DNA of 64,000 nucleotides from an uncultured Bacteroidales bacterium (GTDB lineage Bacteria; Bacteroidota; Bacteroidia; Bacteroidales; Muribaculaceae), in contig CATZGB010000010.1 in NCBI GenBank assembly GCA_958418815.1, positions 1-64,000 of the forward strand. The letters are read 5' to 3'. Shown here one piece after another: positions 43,973 through 54,800 of this stretch. The position numbers and the translations under genes are program-made. Under the pieces are notes generated by a model. It saw nothing but the letters and a program-made list of their open reading frames with translations. It did not search any database and was not told where the DNA came from. The stretch's first letter is position 1; each line of letters starts with the position of its first letter.

Positions 43973-45298
43973 ATGGAAAAAACCAACATCCCCTCCACGC
44001 CTCTCCAGGCTGAAGACCAGCCCCGCAAGGCCGACAAATACATCTGGGCCATATACATAGCCCTCATCGCGATTTCAGTCGTGGAGCTTTACAGCGCCTC
44101 GTCACGCGAGGTGCAGGCCTCCAACGTCTTCGGGCCGCTGCTGCGCCACGCCATGATGCTGCTGCTCGGCTTCGGGGTCACCCTCGGCCTGTCGCGCATG
44201 AAATTCAAATGGCTCATACCGCTGACCCCCGTGTTCGTCGGGTTCGCCCTGATCATCGCCGTGTATGTGCTTTTCAAAGGACAGGTAATCAACGGCGCGC
44301 GCCGCTCGATGTCGCTCTTCGGCATAGCCCTGCAGTCGGCCGAGCTGCTTAAACTGGCCGTGGTGCTTGTGATAGCCTACGTCGTGGCCTTCAACCAGGA
44401 AAAAAGGGGGGTGACCACCACCGGCGTGTCCATCTGCGCCGCCTTCGTGCTGCTCGCCAGCGGCCTGCTGTTCTCACAAGGACTCACCAACACCCTGCTG
44501 CTCATGGGCATATCGATGGCGATGATGCTCATCGGAGGCATCCAGTTGCGCAAATTCATGATTGTGCTGGTGTGCTATGGAGCCATCGGGGGTGCCGGGG
44601 CCTTGTACAAGTCATCCCGCGACAAGATGTCGGAGGAGGAGATAGCCTACATCACCGAGACCGGAAAGAACTTCAAGGGGGAGACAGCAACCATCGACCG
44701 CCAGACCACCCAGATGGGACGCGTGAAACGCTGGCTCGGGGTCGGCGACACCATACCCAAATACGCCCAGCCAATCACCGCCCTCAACCGCCAGGAGATG
44801 TATTCATTCATGGCCCAGGCAAACGGCTCCTGGCACGGAGTGCTGCCGGGCAACTCCCGCGAGACAGCCCGCCTGCCGCTGGCTTTCTCAGACTACATCT
44901 ACGCCATCATCGTCGAAGACTGGGGCTTCATCGGCGGCTTCCTGCTGCTGGCCCTATACCTCGCCCTGCTCGGCCGCGCCGGGGCCATCGCCGCCAACTG
45001 CCGCAGCGCGCTGCCCACACTGCTGATTATGGGCATGGCGGTATTCATCGTGCTGCAGGCCCTGTTCCACATGGCGATTGTCACGGGGGTGTTTCCCGTA
45101 TCGGGGCAGCCCCTGCCCCTGATTTCCAAAGGAGGCTCCTCGATACTGGTGACATCGATAGCCTTCGGCATAATGCTCTCTGTCAGCCGCACTGCGGTCA
45201 AGCGTGACGCAGACGCCCAGGCCATCCGCGCCGAGATTGCCGAGCTTCCATCCAACTTCATTGCCGCCAATCCCCTGGCCAACGAGAAGGGGCTGTGA
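43973..45298 (+). CDS. ftsW: Septal peptidoglycan polymerase FtsW
   Basis: A 441-aa SEDS-family membrane protein with about ten helices. Conserved segments include GARRSMSLFG, MFAILL-type helices, GFIGGFLLLALYLALLGRAG, and the loop near the end GVFPVSGQPLPLISKGGSSI, the SEDS signature. It polymerises glycan strands with the PBP upstream. The N-terminal ~20 residues are a Pro/Glu-rich cytoplasmic tail. It is adjacent to murD and murG, as expected. Confidence 0.95.
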   Translation: MEKTNIPSTPLQAEDQPRKADKYIWAIYIALIAISVVELYSASSREVQASNVFGPLLRHAMMLLLGFGVTLGLSRMKFKWLIPLTPVFVGFALIIAVYVLFKGQVINGARRSMSLFGIALQSAELLKLAVVLVIAYVVAFNQEKRGVTTTGVSICAAFVLLASGLLFSQGLTNTLLLMGISMAMMLIGGIQLRKFMIVLVCYGAIGGAGALYKSSRDKMSEEEIAYITETGKNFKGETATIDRQTTQMGRVKRWLGVGDTIPKYAQPITALNRQEMYSFMAQANGSWHGVLPGNSRETARLPLAFSDYIYAIIVEDWGFIGGFLLLALYLALLGRAGAIAANCRSALPTLLIMGMAVFIVLQALFHMAIVTGVFPVSGQPLPLISKGGSSILVTSIAFGIMLSVSRTAVKRDADAQAIRAEIAELPSNFIAANPLANEKGL

Positions 45299-45332
45299 CA
45301 GCGATATTCCAACTGATTTCGATTACCTGATT

Positions 45333-46439
45333 ATGAAAATACTGATTTCCGGTGGTGGCACCGGAGGACATATATTCCCGGCGCTCTCCATCGCCAACGC
45401 GTTGCGCCGCCGCGACCCGTCGACCCGGATTCTGTTTGTCGGCGCGCTTGGCCGCATGGAGATGGAGCGCGTCCCCGCCGCGGGCTACGAGATTGTGGGC
45501 CTGCCGGTGGCCGGATTCGACCGCAAACGCCCGTGGCGCAACTTCAAGGTGCTGCTCAAGCTGTGGAAGAGCATGCGCCTGGCCCGCAAGGTGCTGAAAG
45601 ATTTCGCCCCCGACGCGTGTGTGGGTGTCGGAGGTTATGCCTCCGGCCCCATGCTGAAAGAGGCCCAGAAGAGGGGCATACCCACCCTGCTGCAGGAGCA
45701 GAACTCCTATGCCGGGGTGACCAACAAGCTCCTCGCCAAGAAGGCCAAGGCCATATGCGTGGCCTATGACGGCATGGAGCGGTTTTTCCCCGCCGAGGCC
45801 ATCACCAAGACCGGCAACCCCGTGCGCCACGAGATAGCCACAGCCTCAGCCCCGGCCGACGAGGCCCGCAAGGCCCTCGGCTTCGACCCGTCGCGCCCCC
45901 TGGTGGTGGTGGTCGGCGGCAGCCTGGGCGCGCGCACCATCAACGAGGCCATGTTTCTCGCCGTCAAGCCCATCCTCGAGTCTGGAGCCTCTGTGCTGTG
46001 GCAGACCGGCAAGCTGTATGCCGATGACTGCCTGGCATTCGCCACGCCGCTCATGGAGAAATGGGGAAGCGAGAGATTCCAGGCCATGCCCTTCGTGAGC
46101 CGCATGGACCTGGTCTACCGGGGGGCCGACATCATCGTCTCCCGCGCCGGGGCCTCCACCATCAGCGAGATACAGCTCACCGGGGTGCCATCGGTGCTTG
46201 TCCCCTCCCCCAACGTCGCCGAAGACCACCAGCGGAAGAACGCCGAGGCCCTCGCCTCGCGCGACGCGGCAGTGATGATTCTTGACAAGGACTGCCGCGA
46301 TGAACTTTCCCGTACCGTATTGTGTTTGTTGAATGACGAGTCACGCAGGCGCGCGATTTCGGAGAACGCCCGCAAGATGGCCCTCCCAGCCGCCGACGAG
46401 AAAATTGTGGACCGTCTGCTCCATATCATCAACCGCTAA
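45333..46439 (+). CDS. murG: UDP-GlcNAc: lipid I N-acetylglucosaminyltransferase
   Basis: A 368-aa GT-B enzyme (GT28) that makes lipid II. The start at 45333 gives the family N-terminus MKILISGGGTGGHIFPALSIA; the longer upstream reading overlaps ftsW and is rejected. Other motifs: GVGGYASGPML, LLQEQNSYAGVTNK, VVVGGSLGARTINEA and the donor-binding SRAGASTISEI. It lies 34 bp after ftsW and 11 bp before murC. Confidence 0.96.
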   Translation: MKILISGGGTGGHIFPALSIANALRRRDPSTRILFVGALGRMEMERVPAAGYEIVGLPVAGFDRKRPWRNFKVLLKLWKSMRLARKVLKDFAPDACVGVGGYASGPMLKEAQKRGIPTLLQEQNSYAGVTNKLLAKKAKAICVAYDGMERFFPAEAITKTGNPVRHEIATASAPADEARKALGFDPSRPLVVVVGGSLGARTINEAMFLAVKPILESGASVLWQTGKLYADDCLAFATPLMEKWGSERFQAMPFVSRMDLVYRGADIIVSRAGASTISEIQLTGVPSVLVPSPNVAEDHQRKNAEALASRDAAVMILDKDCRDELSRTVLCLLNDESRRRAISENARKMALPAADEKIVDRLLHIINR

Positions 46440-46450
46440 AAATTCTTGCA

Positions 46451-47812
46451 ATGAAAGCCAACATCTATTTCGTAGGCGCAGGGGGCATAGGAATGGCCGC
46501 CCTCGAAAGATATTTCCTGTCGAAAGGCCGCAAAGTGGCCGGATATGACCGCACTCCCTCGGAGCTGACCGACGCTCTGGAGAAGGAGGGGGTGGAAATC
46601 ACCTTCACTGACGATGTTGCCACCATCCCCGACGCTTTCCGCGACCCGGCTGACACCCTGGTGGTGTACACCCCGGCGATACATGACGATAACCGGATTC
46701 TGTCATGGTTCCGCGCCAACGGCTTCGAGGTGGTGAAACGCGCCGTCGTTCTCGGCATGATCACCCGCGCGTCGAAATCGCTCTGTTTCGCCGGCACCCA
46801 CGGCAAGACGACCACCTCGACGATGGCCGCCCACATACTCCAGACCCAGGGGACAGGCAGCAACGCCTTCCTCGGCGGTGTGGCCCGCAATTATGGCTCA
46901 AACTTCCTGCTCTCGCCTACCAGCCCATTCTCTGTCGTGGAGGCCGATGAGTTTGACCGTTCATTCCACCAGCTCACCCCCTACATAGCCGTGGTCACCT
47001 CCACCGACCCCGACCATCTCGACATATACGGCAGCGAGGAAGAATACCTCGAGGGATTCGCCCGCTTCACCGAACTTGTCACCCCCGGCGGTGCCCTGCT
47101 GCTCCACACCGGCATGAAGCTCACACCCCGGCCCCAGCAAGGGGTAAGGGTCTACACCTACTCCCGCGACGAGGGTGACTTCCACGCCTCATACATCCGC
47201 CAGGGCCACGGAGTGATTTCATTCGACTTCGTGCATCCCGAAGGCACAGTCCGCAACATCTCCCTCGGAGTGCCGGTGGAAATCAACATCGAGAACGCCG
47301 TGGCCGCGCTGGCCGCATGCTGGCTGACAGGCACATTCGACGCCGCCAAGGCCCGCGAGGCCATCGGCTCATTCCTCGGGGCAGAGCGCAGGTTCCAGAA
47401 AGTACTCGACGACGGCGAGCGCATCGTAATCGACGACTACGCCCACCATCCCGACGAGCTGAGGGCTTCCATCTCATCCATCAAGGCCCTCTATCCCGAC
47501 CGCAAGCTGACCGTCGCCTTCCAGCCCCACCTCTACACCCGCACCCGCGACTTCGCGCCCGGCTTCGCCGAAGCCCTCTCGCTGGCCGACGAGGTAGTGC
47601 TGCTCGACATCTACCCGGCCCGTGAGGAACCCATCCCCGGAGTGACCTCTCAAATCATTTTTGACAAGATAAACGTCGAAAAAAAGACACTTATTCCCTT
47701 GGAGGACTTGATTCCGACGATAAAAAACCGTAACTTTGACATCCTGTTGACAGCCGGGGCAGGCGACATCGGCGCCGAGGTGCCCAGGCTTGTCGAACAG
47801 CTCAGGAAGTAA
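46451..47812 (+). CDS. murC: UDP-MurNAc: L-alanine ligase
   Basis: A 453-aa Mur ligase with an N-terminal GAGGIGMAAL (9-18), ATP-binding GTHGKTTT (115-122), VEADEFDRSF and IDDYAHHPDEL. It adds the first amino acid of the peptide stem. Length and motifs are normal. Confidence 0.95.
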   Translation: MKANIYFVGAGGIGMAALERYFLSKGRKVAGYDRTPSELTDALEKEGVEITFTDDVATIPDAFRDPADTLVVYTPAIHDDNRILSWFRANGFEVVKRAVVLGMITRASKSLCFAGTHGKTTTSTMAAHILQTQGTGSNAFLGGVARNYGSNFLLSPTSPFSVVEADEFDRSFHQLTPYIAVVTSTDPDHLDIYGSEEEYLEGFARFTELVTPGGALLLHTGMKLTPRPQQGVRVYTYSRDEGDFHASYIRQGHGVISFDFVHPEGTVRNISLGVPVEINIENAVAALAACWLTGTFDAAKAREAIGSFLGAERRFQKVLDDGERIVIDDYAHHPDELRASISSIKALYPDRKLTVAFQPHLYTRTRDFAPGFAEALSLADEVVLLDIYPAREEPIPGVTSQIIFDKINVEKKTLIPLEDLIPTIKNRNFDILLTAGAGDIGAEVPRLVEQLRK

Positions 47813-47836
47813 CCCCTCAGACAGCCCCTACGGAAG

Positions 47837-48694
47837 ATGACGAAAAAAGGTGTCATACGTTGCCTGATGGCCCTGCTGCTTGTCGCCTACATCGGCGTGG
47901 CGGTGGTGATGGCCAACCAGCAATCGGCCCGCGACAAATGCCGCGGGTACGACATCCGCATACTCCAGGATGACGGCTCACGCGACTTCGTCACCCAGGC
48001 CGAGGTCCGTCGCCTGCTCAAGGAATGGTCGCTTGACGACACCGACCGCCCGGCCTCGTCAATCGACCTCCAGAAAATCGAAGACCACCTCTCTGGGGTG
48101 GTCAACATCGAGAGCGCGATGGTACAGAGGATGCCCGACAACACCATCAGGCTCACCGTGATGCCGATGATACCGGTGGCGAGGGTCTTCGACTTCAAAG
48201 GCAACTCCTACTACATCAACCGCGACGGCAAGAGGCTGACGGCCAACGCCCGATACCACATCGACGTGCCCGTGATTTCGGGCAACTTCGACAGCATCCA
48301 CTCCCCGGCCTCACTGATTCCGCTGGTCGAGCGCCTCCACTCCGACCCGCAGTGGAACGCCATCACCAGCCAGGTGATGGTCGACCCCCATACCCGCGAC
48401 GTGATACTGGTGCCGCTCATTCGCGGCCATGTCGTCAACCTCGGCGACACATCCGGCATCCCCGACAAGCTGACAAGGGTGATGACCATGTACCGCAAGG
48501 TGATGCCCGTCAAGGGATGGGAGTACTACGACACGATATCCGTCAAATGGGCCGGCCAGGTGGTGGCCACACGCAGGGCAAAGTCGATACCCGAACCGGC
48601 GATACGTTTCGACCAGGAGGGGGACATCGAGGAGGAAGACATCAACTCCATGCTTGTGGCCACCGACTCCGACACCACAGCCGTCAGCCACTGA
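47837..48694 (+). CDS. ftsQ: Divisome protein FtsQ
   Basis: A 285-aa single-pass membrane protein with a short cytoplasmic N-terminus, a helix at about 8-28 (LMALLLVAYIGVAVVMA), then a POTRA-like domain (about 40-115; FVTQAEVRRLLKEW to IESAMVQRMPDNTIRLTVMPM) and the FtsQ/DivIB body. It links early and late divisome parts. The last ~40 residues are acidic (GDIEEEDINSML). Its place between murC and ftsA supports the call; sequence conservation in this family is low. Confidence 0.88.
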   Translation: MTKKGVIRCLMALLLVAYIGVAVVMANQQSARDKCRGYDIRILQDDGSRDFVTQAEVRRLLKEWSLDDTDRPASSIDLQKIEDHLSGVVNIESAMVQRMPDNTIRLTVMPMIPVARVFDFKGNSYYINRDGKRLTANARYHIDVPVISGNFDSIHSPASLIPLVERLHSDPQWNAITSQVMVDPHTRDVILVPLIRGHVVNLGDTSGIPDKLTRVMTMYRKVMPVKGWEYYDTISVKWAGQVVATRRAKSIPEPAIRFDQEGDIEEEDINSMLVATDSDTTAVSH

Positions 48695-48758
48695 AACCCC
48701 TCTCACTCTCCGCGCCTTAACATGACTCACAACTTCAAACGCTAAACTCCAACCATAA

Positions 48759-50198
48759 ATGCCAGAAAGATATATAGTTGCCATCGAAATAGGCAGCTCC
48801 AAGATACGAGGGGCCGTCGCAATGGCCGACGAAGCGGGGATGGTAGATGTCATCGCCGCCGAAGAGGAGAAACTCATCGACTCGGTCCGCTACGGCTGCA
48901 TACAGAATGTCGATGTCAGCAATGCCATCAGCCGCGTCTGCGAACGCCTTGAGGCGTATCCCCGCCTCAAGGACGCCACCATCACCGGGGTGTATGTCGG
49001 CCTCGGAGGCAAATCGCTTTCAAGCAAGATAGTGGAGGTGTCGACCACCCTGCCGGCCGAGATGGAAATCACCGCCCAGCTCGTGGCCGACCTCAAGGCC
49101 AAGGCCGAGGCGATGGTCGACACGTCGCGCGATGTCGTGGACGTGGTCCCGGTGCGGTTCACCGTCGATAACAAGGCACAAAACAACCCCGTCGGCTCAT
49201 ACGGCCAGCAGCTTGGCGCGCGCATGGCCGCCGTGAGCTGCATGCCCCAGATAAAACGCATGCTCCGCCGCGTGCTCGCCGAGCGTCTCGGCTTCGACAT
49301 CAACGGCTACATTGTCCGCCCGCTGGCAGAGGCGGCCATGGCGCTGACCGATGACGAGCGCCGCCTGGGATGCCTCTTCGTCGACTTCGGGGCTGAGACC
49401 ACCACCGTGGCGATATACAAAAACGGCGCTCCGGTCTACCTCGTGACCCTGCCGATGGGCTCACGCAACATCACCATCGACCTGACATCGCTCAACTACA
49501 TCGAGGAGCGCGCCGACGAAATCAAGCGCAACTCGGGCAACGCGATGCCCCCCGAAGGGATACGCCGCCCGGGAGCCGACGGCATTGACTACACCGAGGT
49601 CAACAACTATGTCCACGCCCGCGCCGCCGAAATCATCCAGAACATACTCGCCCAGATCGAATACGCCGGCCTTAAGGCTGCCGACCTCCCCGGCGGCATC
49701 GTGATTGTCGGCGGAGGCTCGCGCCTGCGCGGATTCAACGACCTGCTGGGCAAGCAGGGGAAGATGAAAGTCAGGATGGGCTCGGTGCAAGGCCCGGTGC
49801 GCATCTCTGACGGAGCCATCCACCCCGCCGACAATCTCGACGTCATCTCGCTGCTGCTGGCCGCCTCAAAGCTTCCCGAGGCGGAATGCATCGAGTTCCC
49901 CCCCGCCGAGGATGAGCAGCCCGCCCGCCGTGGCAACGGCTCTTACGAGGACATCTACGCCGAGGATGGAGAGGATGACGGCGAGGAAGGTTCACGCATC
50001 GGACGCGGCTACGACGACGAGGAAGACGACGATCCCCGCCCCTCGAAAAAGAAGGAGAAATCAGGCAAACGAAAGAAGAAATCCGATGACGGCGACGATG
50101 ATGACGAAAACCGCGGAAGCAGCCACCGCTCATCGATTTTCGGAATCCTAAAAGACCGTCTGTCGGGAGTATGGGGAGCCGACGACAGCTTCCAGTGA
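48759..50198 (+). CDS. ftsA: Cell division protein FtsA
   Basis: A 479-aa actin-like ATPase (SHS2 plus ASKHA fold): IVAIEIGSSKIRGAVA (phosphate 1), DFGAETTTVAIYKNG (phosphate 2), GIVIVGGGSRLRGF (adenosine). It tethers FtsZ filaments to the membrane. After the core there is a ~70-residue highly charged linker (about 388-457, acidic then Lys-rich), ending in a short amphipathic helix (SSIFGILKDRLSGVWG), the membrane-targeting sequence. Standard position before ftsZ. Confidence 0.95.
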   Translation: MPERYIVAIEIGSSKIRGAVAMADEAGMVDVIAAEEEKLIDSVRYGCIQNVDVSNAISRVCERLEAYPRLKDATITGVYVGLGGKSLSSKIVEVSTTLPAEMEITAQLVADLKAKAEAMVDTSRDVVDVVPVRFTVDNKAQNNPVGSYGQQLGARMAAVSCMPQIKRMLRRVLAERLGFDINGYIVRPLAEAAMALTDDERRLGCLFVDFGAETTTVAIYKNGAPVYLVTLPMGSRNITIDLTSLNYIEERADEIKRNSGNAMPPEGIRRPGADGIDYTEVNNYVHARAAEIIQNILAQIEYAGLKAADLPGGIVIVGGGSRLRGFNDLLGKQGKMKVRMGSVQGPVRISDGAIHPADNLDVISLLLAASKLPEAECIEFPPAEDEQPARRGNGSYEDIYAEDGEDDGEEGSRIGRGYDDEEDDDPRPSKKKEKSGKRKKKSDDGDDDDENRGSSHRSSIFGILKDRLSGVWGADDSFQ

Positions 50199-50247
50199 TA
50201 ACAGCCCGCCCAGAGGCACACAGCAACCAACAAGCAAAGCAGAACCA

Positions 50248-51696
50248 ATGACAAGCGAAGATATCGACAAGACCTCCAACTTCGTCGGGGGTGCCCGTCA
50301 GGAAAACATCATAAAGGTAATCGGTGTGGGAGGCGGCGGCAACAACGCCATCAGCCACATGTATGAGCAAGGCATACAGCATGTCTCTTTCGTCATCATC
50401 AACACCGACCGCCAGGCCCTCAACAACTCCCCTGTGCCCACCCGGGTGCTTATCGGCAACGACGGCCTCGGAGCCGGCAACAACCCCGAGGTGGCCCGTG
50501 TGGCCGCCGAGGAGAGCGCCGAGGAGATAGCCAAGCTTTTCGACGACGAGACCAAGATGGTGTTCATCACCGCCGGAATGGGCGGCGGCACCGGCACCGG
50601 GGCCGCACCCGTGGTGGCCCGCATCGCCCACGAGAAGGGCATGCTGACCATCGGCATCGTCACCATCCCGTTTCTCTTCGAGGGGCAGAAGAAAATCCTC
50701 AAGGCCCTCGACGGAGCCGAGGAGATGAGCAAATATGTCGACGCGATACTGGTGGTCAACAACGAGCAGCTCACCGAAATCTACTCCGACCTCAACTGGA
50801 TGAACGCCTTCGGAAAGGCCGACGACACCCTTACCGACGCTGCCCGCTCAATATCTGAACTGATAACCTCAGAGGGATACATGAACCTCGACTTCAAGGA
50901 TGTCAACACCACCCTCAAGGATGGCGGCGCGGCAATCATCTCCACCGGCTACGGCGAGGGGGAACACCGCGTCACCAAGGCCATCAACGACGCGCTCCAC
51001 TCGCCGCTGCTGAAAAACCGCGACATCTTCGGCTCGAAACGCCTGCTCTTCAACCTCTACTTCTCGCGCAACGCCGACCCGGAGTTCGCCATGGGAGAGG
51101 CCAACGAGCTGACATCGTTCATCAACAACCTCGACCCCGAGGTGGATGTGATCTACGGTATCTGCTTCGACGACTCGCTCGGCAACAAAATCAAAATCAC
51201 CATCCTCGCCGCCGGATTCGAACTGGTCATCAAAGGCTCGCAACGCCCCGCCGCTCCCGGCGGAACCATCGGCAAGAAGCCCGAGAAACCTGCTTTCATC
51301 GGCGGTGGCCACAAGGAACCGCAGCCCGAGAGGCCCGCGAAACCTGCCGACTCGGGCCGCGACGTGATCAAAGACATCTACGGCCAGGACAAGGTGGAGA
51401 ACATCGAGCGCGACCGCGAGGCTTCACGCTACATCGTCCTCTCACCCGAGCAGCTTGAGGATGACGAGGCCATCGAGGCCATCGAAAGCACTCCGGCCTA
51501 CAACCGCGACAAGCGTCTCGTTGACGAGTTGCGACGCGAGCGCCACGCCCAGGCGTCTGTCTCCGGCTCCACCCGTCCATCCTCGCCGGCAACCCCGGCG
51601 GCGGGCCCGTCATACTCCCCCTCCTCCCAGCCCGACAGCAACGCGGCCACCCCTGCCCCCGACCCCTCGCAATCCAAAGTGATTTCCTTTGAATGA
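50248..51696 (+). CDS. ftsZ: Cell division protein FtsZ
   Basis: A 482-aa tubulin-like GTPase with N-terminal KVIGVGGGGNNAI, the tubulin signature GGGTGTG (112-118), and the T7 loop region around GFELVI. A long linker (about 325-440) follows the core. The peptide ESTPAYNRDKRL (about 412) resembles the C-terminal interaction peptide and is followed by a Ser/Pro-rich tail to ISFE. It forms the Z ring. It is the last gene of the cluster. Confidence 0.96.
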   Translation: MTSEDIDKTSNFVGGARQENIIKVIGVGGGGNNAISHMYEQGIQHVSFVIINTDRQALNNSPVPTRVLIGNDGLGAGNNPEVARVAAEESAEEIAKLFDDETKMVFITAGMGGGTGTGAAPVVARIAHEKGMLTIGIVTIPFLFEGQKKILKALDGAEEMSKYVDAILVVNNEQLTEIYSDLNWMNAFGKADDTLTDAARSISELITSEGYMNLDFKDVNTTLKDGGAAIISTGYGEGEHRVTKAINDALHSPLLKNRDIFGSKRLLFNLYFSRNADPEFAMGEANELTSFINNLDPEVDVIYGICFDDSLGNKIKITILAAGFELVIKGSQRPAAPGGTIGKKPEKPAFIGGGHKEPQPERPAKPADSGRDVIKDIYGQDKVENIERDREASRYIVLSPEQLEDDEAIEAIESTPAYNRDKRLVDELRRERHAQASVSGSTRPSSPATPAAGPSYSPSSQPDSNAATPAPDPSQSKVISFE

Positions 51697-51747
51697 GCCA
51701 ACCTCCGGACGACTCCTGACCGGGAGAACATAAGGATTTCGACATAC

Positions 51748-51791
51748 AAACAAAGAGGCCATCCGGAAAATATCTCATCCCGGATGGCCTC
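51748..51791 (-). terminator. Terminator of the LRR gene (and possibly of ftsZ)
   Basis: A perfect 12-bp stem (51755-51766 with 51780-51791). On the minus strand it is followed by TTTGTTTG; on the plus strand there is no T-run. It lies 47 bp beyond the LRR stop codon and 60 bp past ftsZ, so it may serve both convergent genes. Confidence 0.65.
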
Positions 51792-51837
51792 AGTCTATAC
51801 AGGCATCATGCTGTTGCGCGGTCAGGAAACCGGAAGT

Positions 51838-54800
51838 TTACTTTGCCGCAATCTTGCTTATTTTCACTCCATCGGGGGTGATGGCTTTGACAAAGACAAT
51901 CCCCTTGACTGCGACATGGAGAGAATCCCCGCTTACAGAGGCGAGCATCCGTCCCTGCATGTCATACAGCTCGATTGAGGAGGCTCCTGCACATATGGCG
52001 ACACATGTCGCAGGATTCCAGTTTATGCCATCCTCCAGGCCGACAACCTCCAGACCGCTGCTCTGATTGTAGACCACGCTGAGATTGTCGATTTTCAATG
52101 TGGCATAGGTCGAGGCGCCAATTCCCTGGAAAGCGATGCGATAGTCACCCTCGGAAGGCACATTGAACGCGTGGGTCATCTCCACATAGTTCTTGTCCGT
52201 GGTGTCTTCAGTGTAGACCTTCTCATTCTCCAGACTGAACACCAATGTCTGGAAGTCTTCAGGATTGGTTGAGTTTTCTCCAAGCCATACCTTGTATGAA
52301 TGGGTGTCATAGCTTCCTCCGTTGGCGAAATATTTGAGCATGCATTTCCCGGCAGGCATATGGATGGCCGGGGATATGAACCAGTCATCGGCAGGGAATG
52401 TGCTTGAGTTTCCGGTCTTGAACTGGGCAAACTTGCCCGACAGCTGCTGATAGGCGTAACCAGTGACCACGCTCCAGCCATACGACCCATCCTGGTTGTT
52501 TACCACGGTCCAGAGCGTGCCCCCGTCGTTGTCTTCGAATCCGGTCTCATAAGGGAGCTGCTCGACACCCTGGAGAGTGACCGGCTCAGTGGTGGCCGGA
52601 ACACCTTCCACGCCGCAGCTTACGGGAACCACCGTGAAGGTGTATGTGCCGTTTTCTGTCAACTGAACGGAGATGTTTGTCGATGCGAGGCCATCGTCAA
52701 CCACCACAGTCTCAGTCCCCTTGGTGCGTGAAACCACATAGGTGATATTGTCATAATCACTGTATCCTCCGTTGACGGTCTCTGTCGGGGCAGTCCACGA
52801 GATAACCGCCTCATTGCCCTCAAGCTCGACAGTGAGGTTTGTGACGGCCTTCAGACGGTCGGCTCCAGAGAAGACAGTCGCCCACGCGGGGAATCCGGCG
52901 TGACCGGCAGTCTCGGCCACGACAAGGTAGGTGACATCGCCGTCAGGGGCAGCCTCATCGGTATAGGAGGTCGCCGAAGCGGGCAACACGGCCAGGACTT
53001 CGGCCGAACCGAACCTGTACACCTTGACGGCGGTCAGCTGCGCCTCGCCACCATCATATGTCTCCACGGGATTTGTCCAGGACAAGTCGACAGTGTTGGA
53101 AGTGCCGTTCCTCACAACCGCTGTCAGGCCGGTGGCCGCCTTGGCCGACGACTTGTCAAGCTCCTTGCCCTCGAAATAGAGTCCGGTGAGCTGCGGGTCA
53201 TAGGGGAATCTCGCGGCGTTGTTGGTGAAGTCGGAATTGACCACCACCGGCTCACCGGTGACAGGATTGGTGAGCGCACCCGTCTGGGTGTCTATTTCCA
53301 TGAAATACTCGTAATCGGGATGCATCTGCGCCTGATAGAGCTTGCCTTCGGCCGAGAAGGCCATTGACTGGAAATCGTTGGTGATGGCGATGCGGTTACG
53401 TTCGCCAACCGGAGTGGCAGCTCCGGTAAGACGGTCGAGCTTGTAAAGCTGGCGGTATTCACCCATCGCGTAGAGCTGGCCGTCGGAGGGGTCGGAGGCA
53501 AGCCCTACAAGATGCTCATCCACGGTCACGCCATTGCCGTTGACAGCCTTGATTTCGCCGGGAAGCCCTACGAGGGTCATCTCCCCGGAGGCCATGTCGA
53601 CGACATTCAGGGCGGTCAGTCCTATCGCGCCATTGTCAGTTCGGTTTATCTCCTTGAGGGCATACATCGTGTTGTTGGTGTAATCAAAGGCCATGTCAAC
53701 GACGCGCCCTGAGGTGGCGGCTGCGCTGCTCTCCTTTCTGAAATTGTCGGCGGCATCCCATACCACATACTCCGACGGTTCGAGTCCGTCGCCCATGATG
53801 AAATCGTATTCCAGGGTGAATGTGTAGTATTTGCCGTCGACATACTCTCCGGCTCCGATCTGGTCGTCATAGCTTGTGGTGACCTTGTCGACCGTCAAGC
53901 CTGAGAGGTCATTGACCGGGAACTGCACGAAGCCCCACTTCTGGTCGGTGCTGCCCATCTGGTAGGCGTGGGCCACGGCAGCCCCGGGCCCGGGTTCCTC
54001 AGGCATCTCAATGGCCGGAGCCTGGCTCAACGGACGAATGTCAGCAAAGTTCCCCCATGTCAAAGATTGCTTGTAATCGGCCAGCGCGACGTCAGGCACA
54101 TACAGAGTGGCGTTTGCCATCGTGTTCTCGCCGAAAGCCTCACGCATGCCCCAGGAGGGTATGACGGCCGACTCGCAGCGCACTATGGCCAGCGCGTCAC
54201 AGATGGCAAACGATTGCTCCATGCTTCTGAGCGACGGCCCGAGAGTCACATCGCGCAGCAACGGCATCTGTAAGAAAGTAAGGTCACCAATGGATGTGAC
54301 GTAACGGCCGGTGTTCACCACTTCAAGGTTTCCGGCTTTCTCGAAAGCGTAAGACGCTATCGCGTTGACATCGTCAGGCACCGCGAATGACTTGGCCGGA
54401 TTGGCCACGGCATATGTTATGATTTTGTCATCAAGAATCAGAGCGCCGCCATAGGTGCGGAAATGGGTGTTGCCCGGAGCGACGGTGAATCCCGTCAGAG
54501 ACGAGCAGTCGTTGAAGGTAGACCACTGGGCGCTGACCAGCGAAGCCGGAATGGCGACTTCTGTCAGCGAGGTGCAATTTTTGAAAACGCTGTGCTGCAG
54601 CTCCTCAAGACCTTCATTAAGCGACACCGACTCCAGCCCCGTGCAGCCGTCGAACGCATGTTCGCCAATCGTGCGCAACGCCCCTGGAAACACCAGCGCG
54701 GTCAGCGAGGTGCATCCTTTGAAAGCGTCGTTGCCGATGGAGACGAGCGACTCGGGAAACTCTATCGCCTTTATCCTGGTGTTGCCCTTGAACGCGTTGG

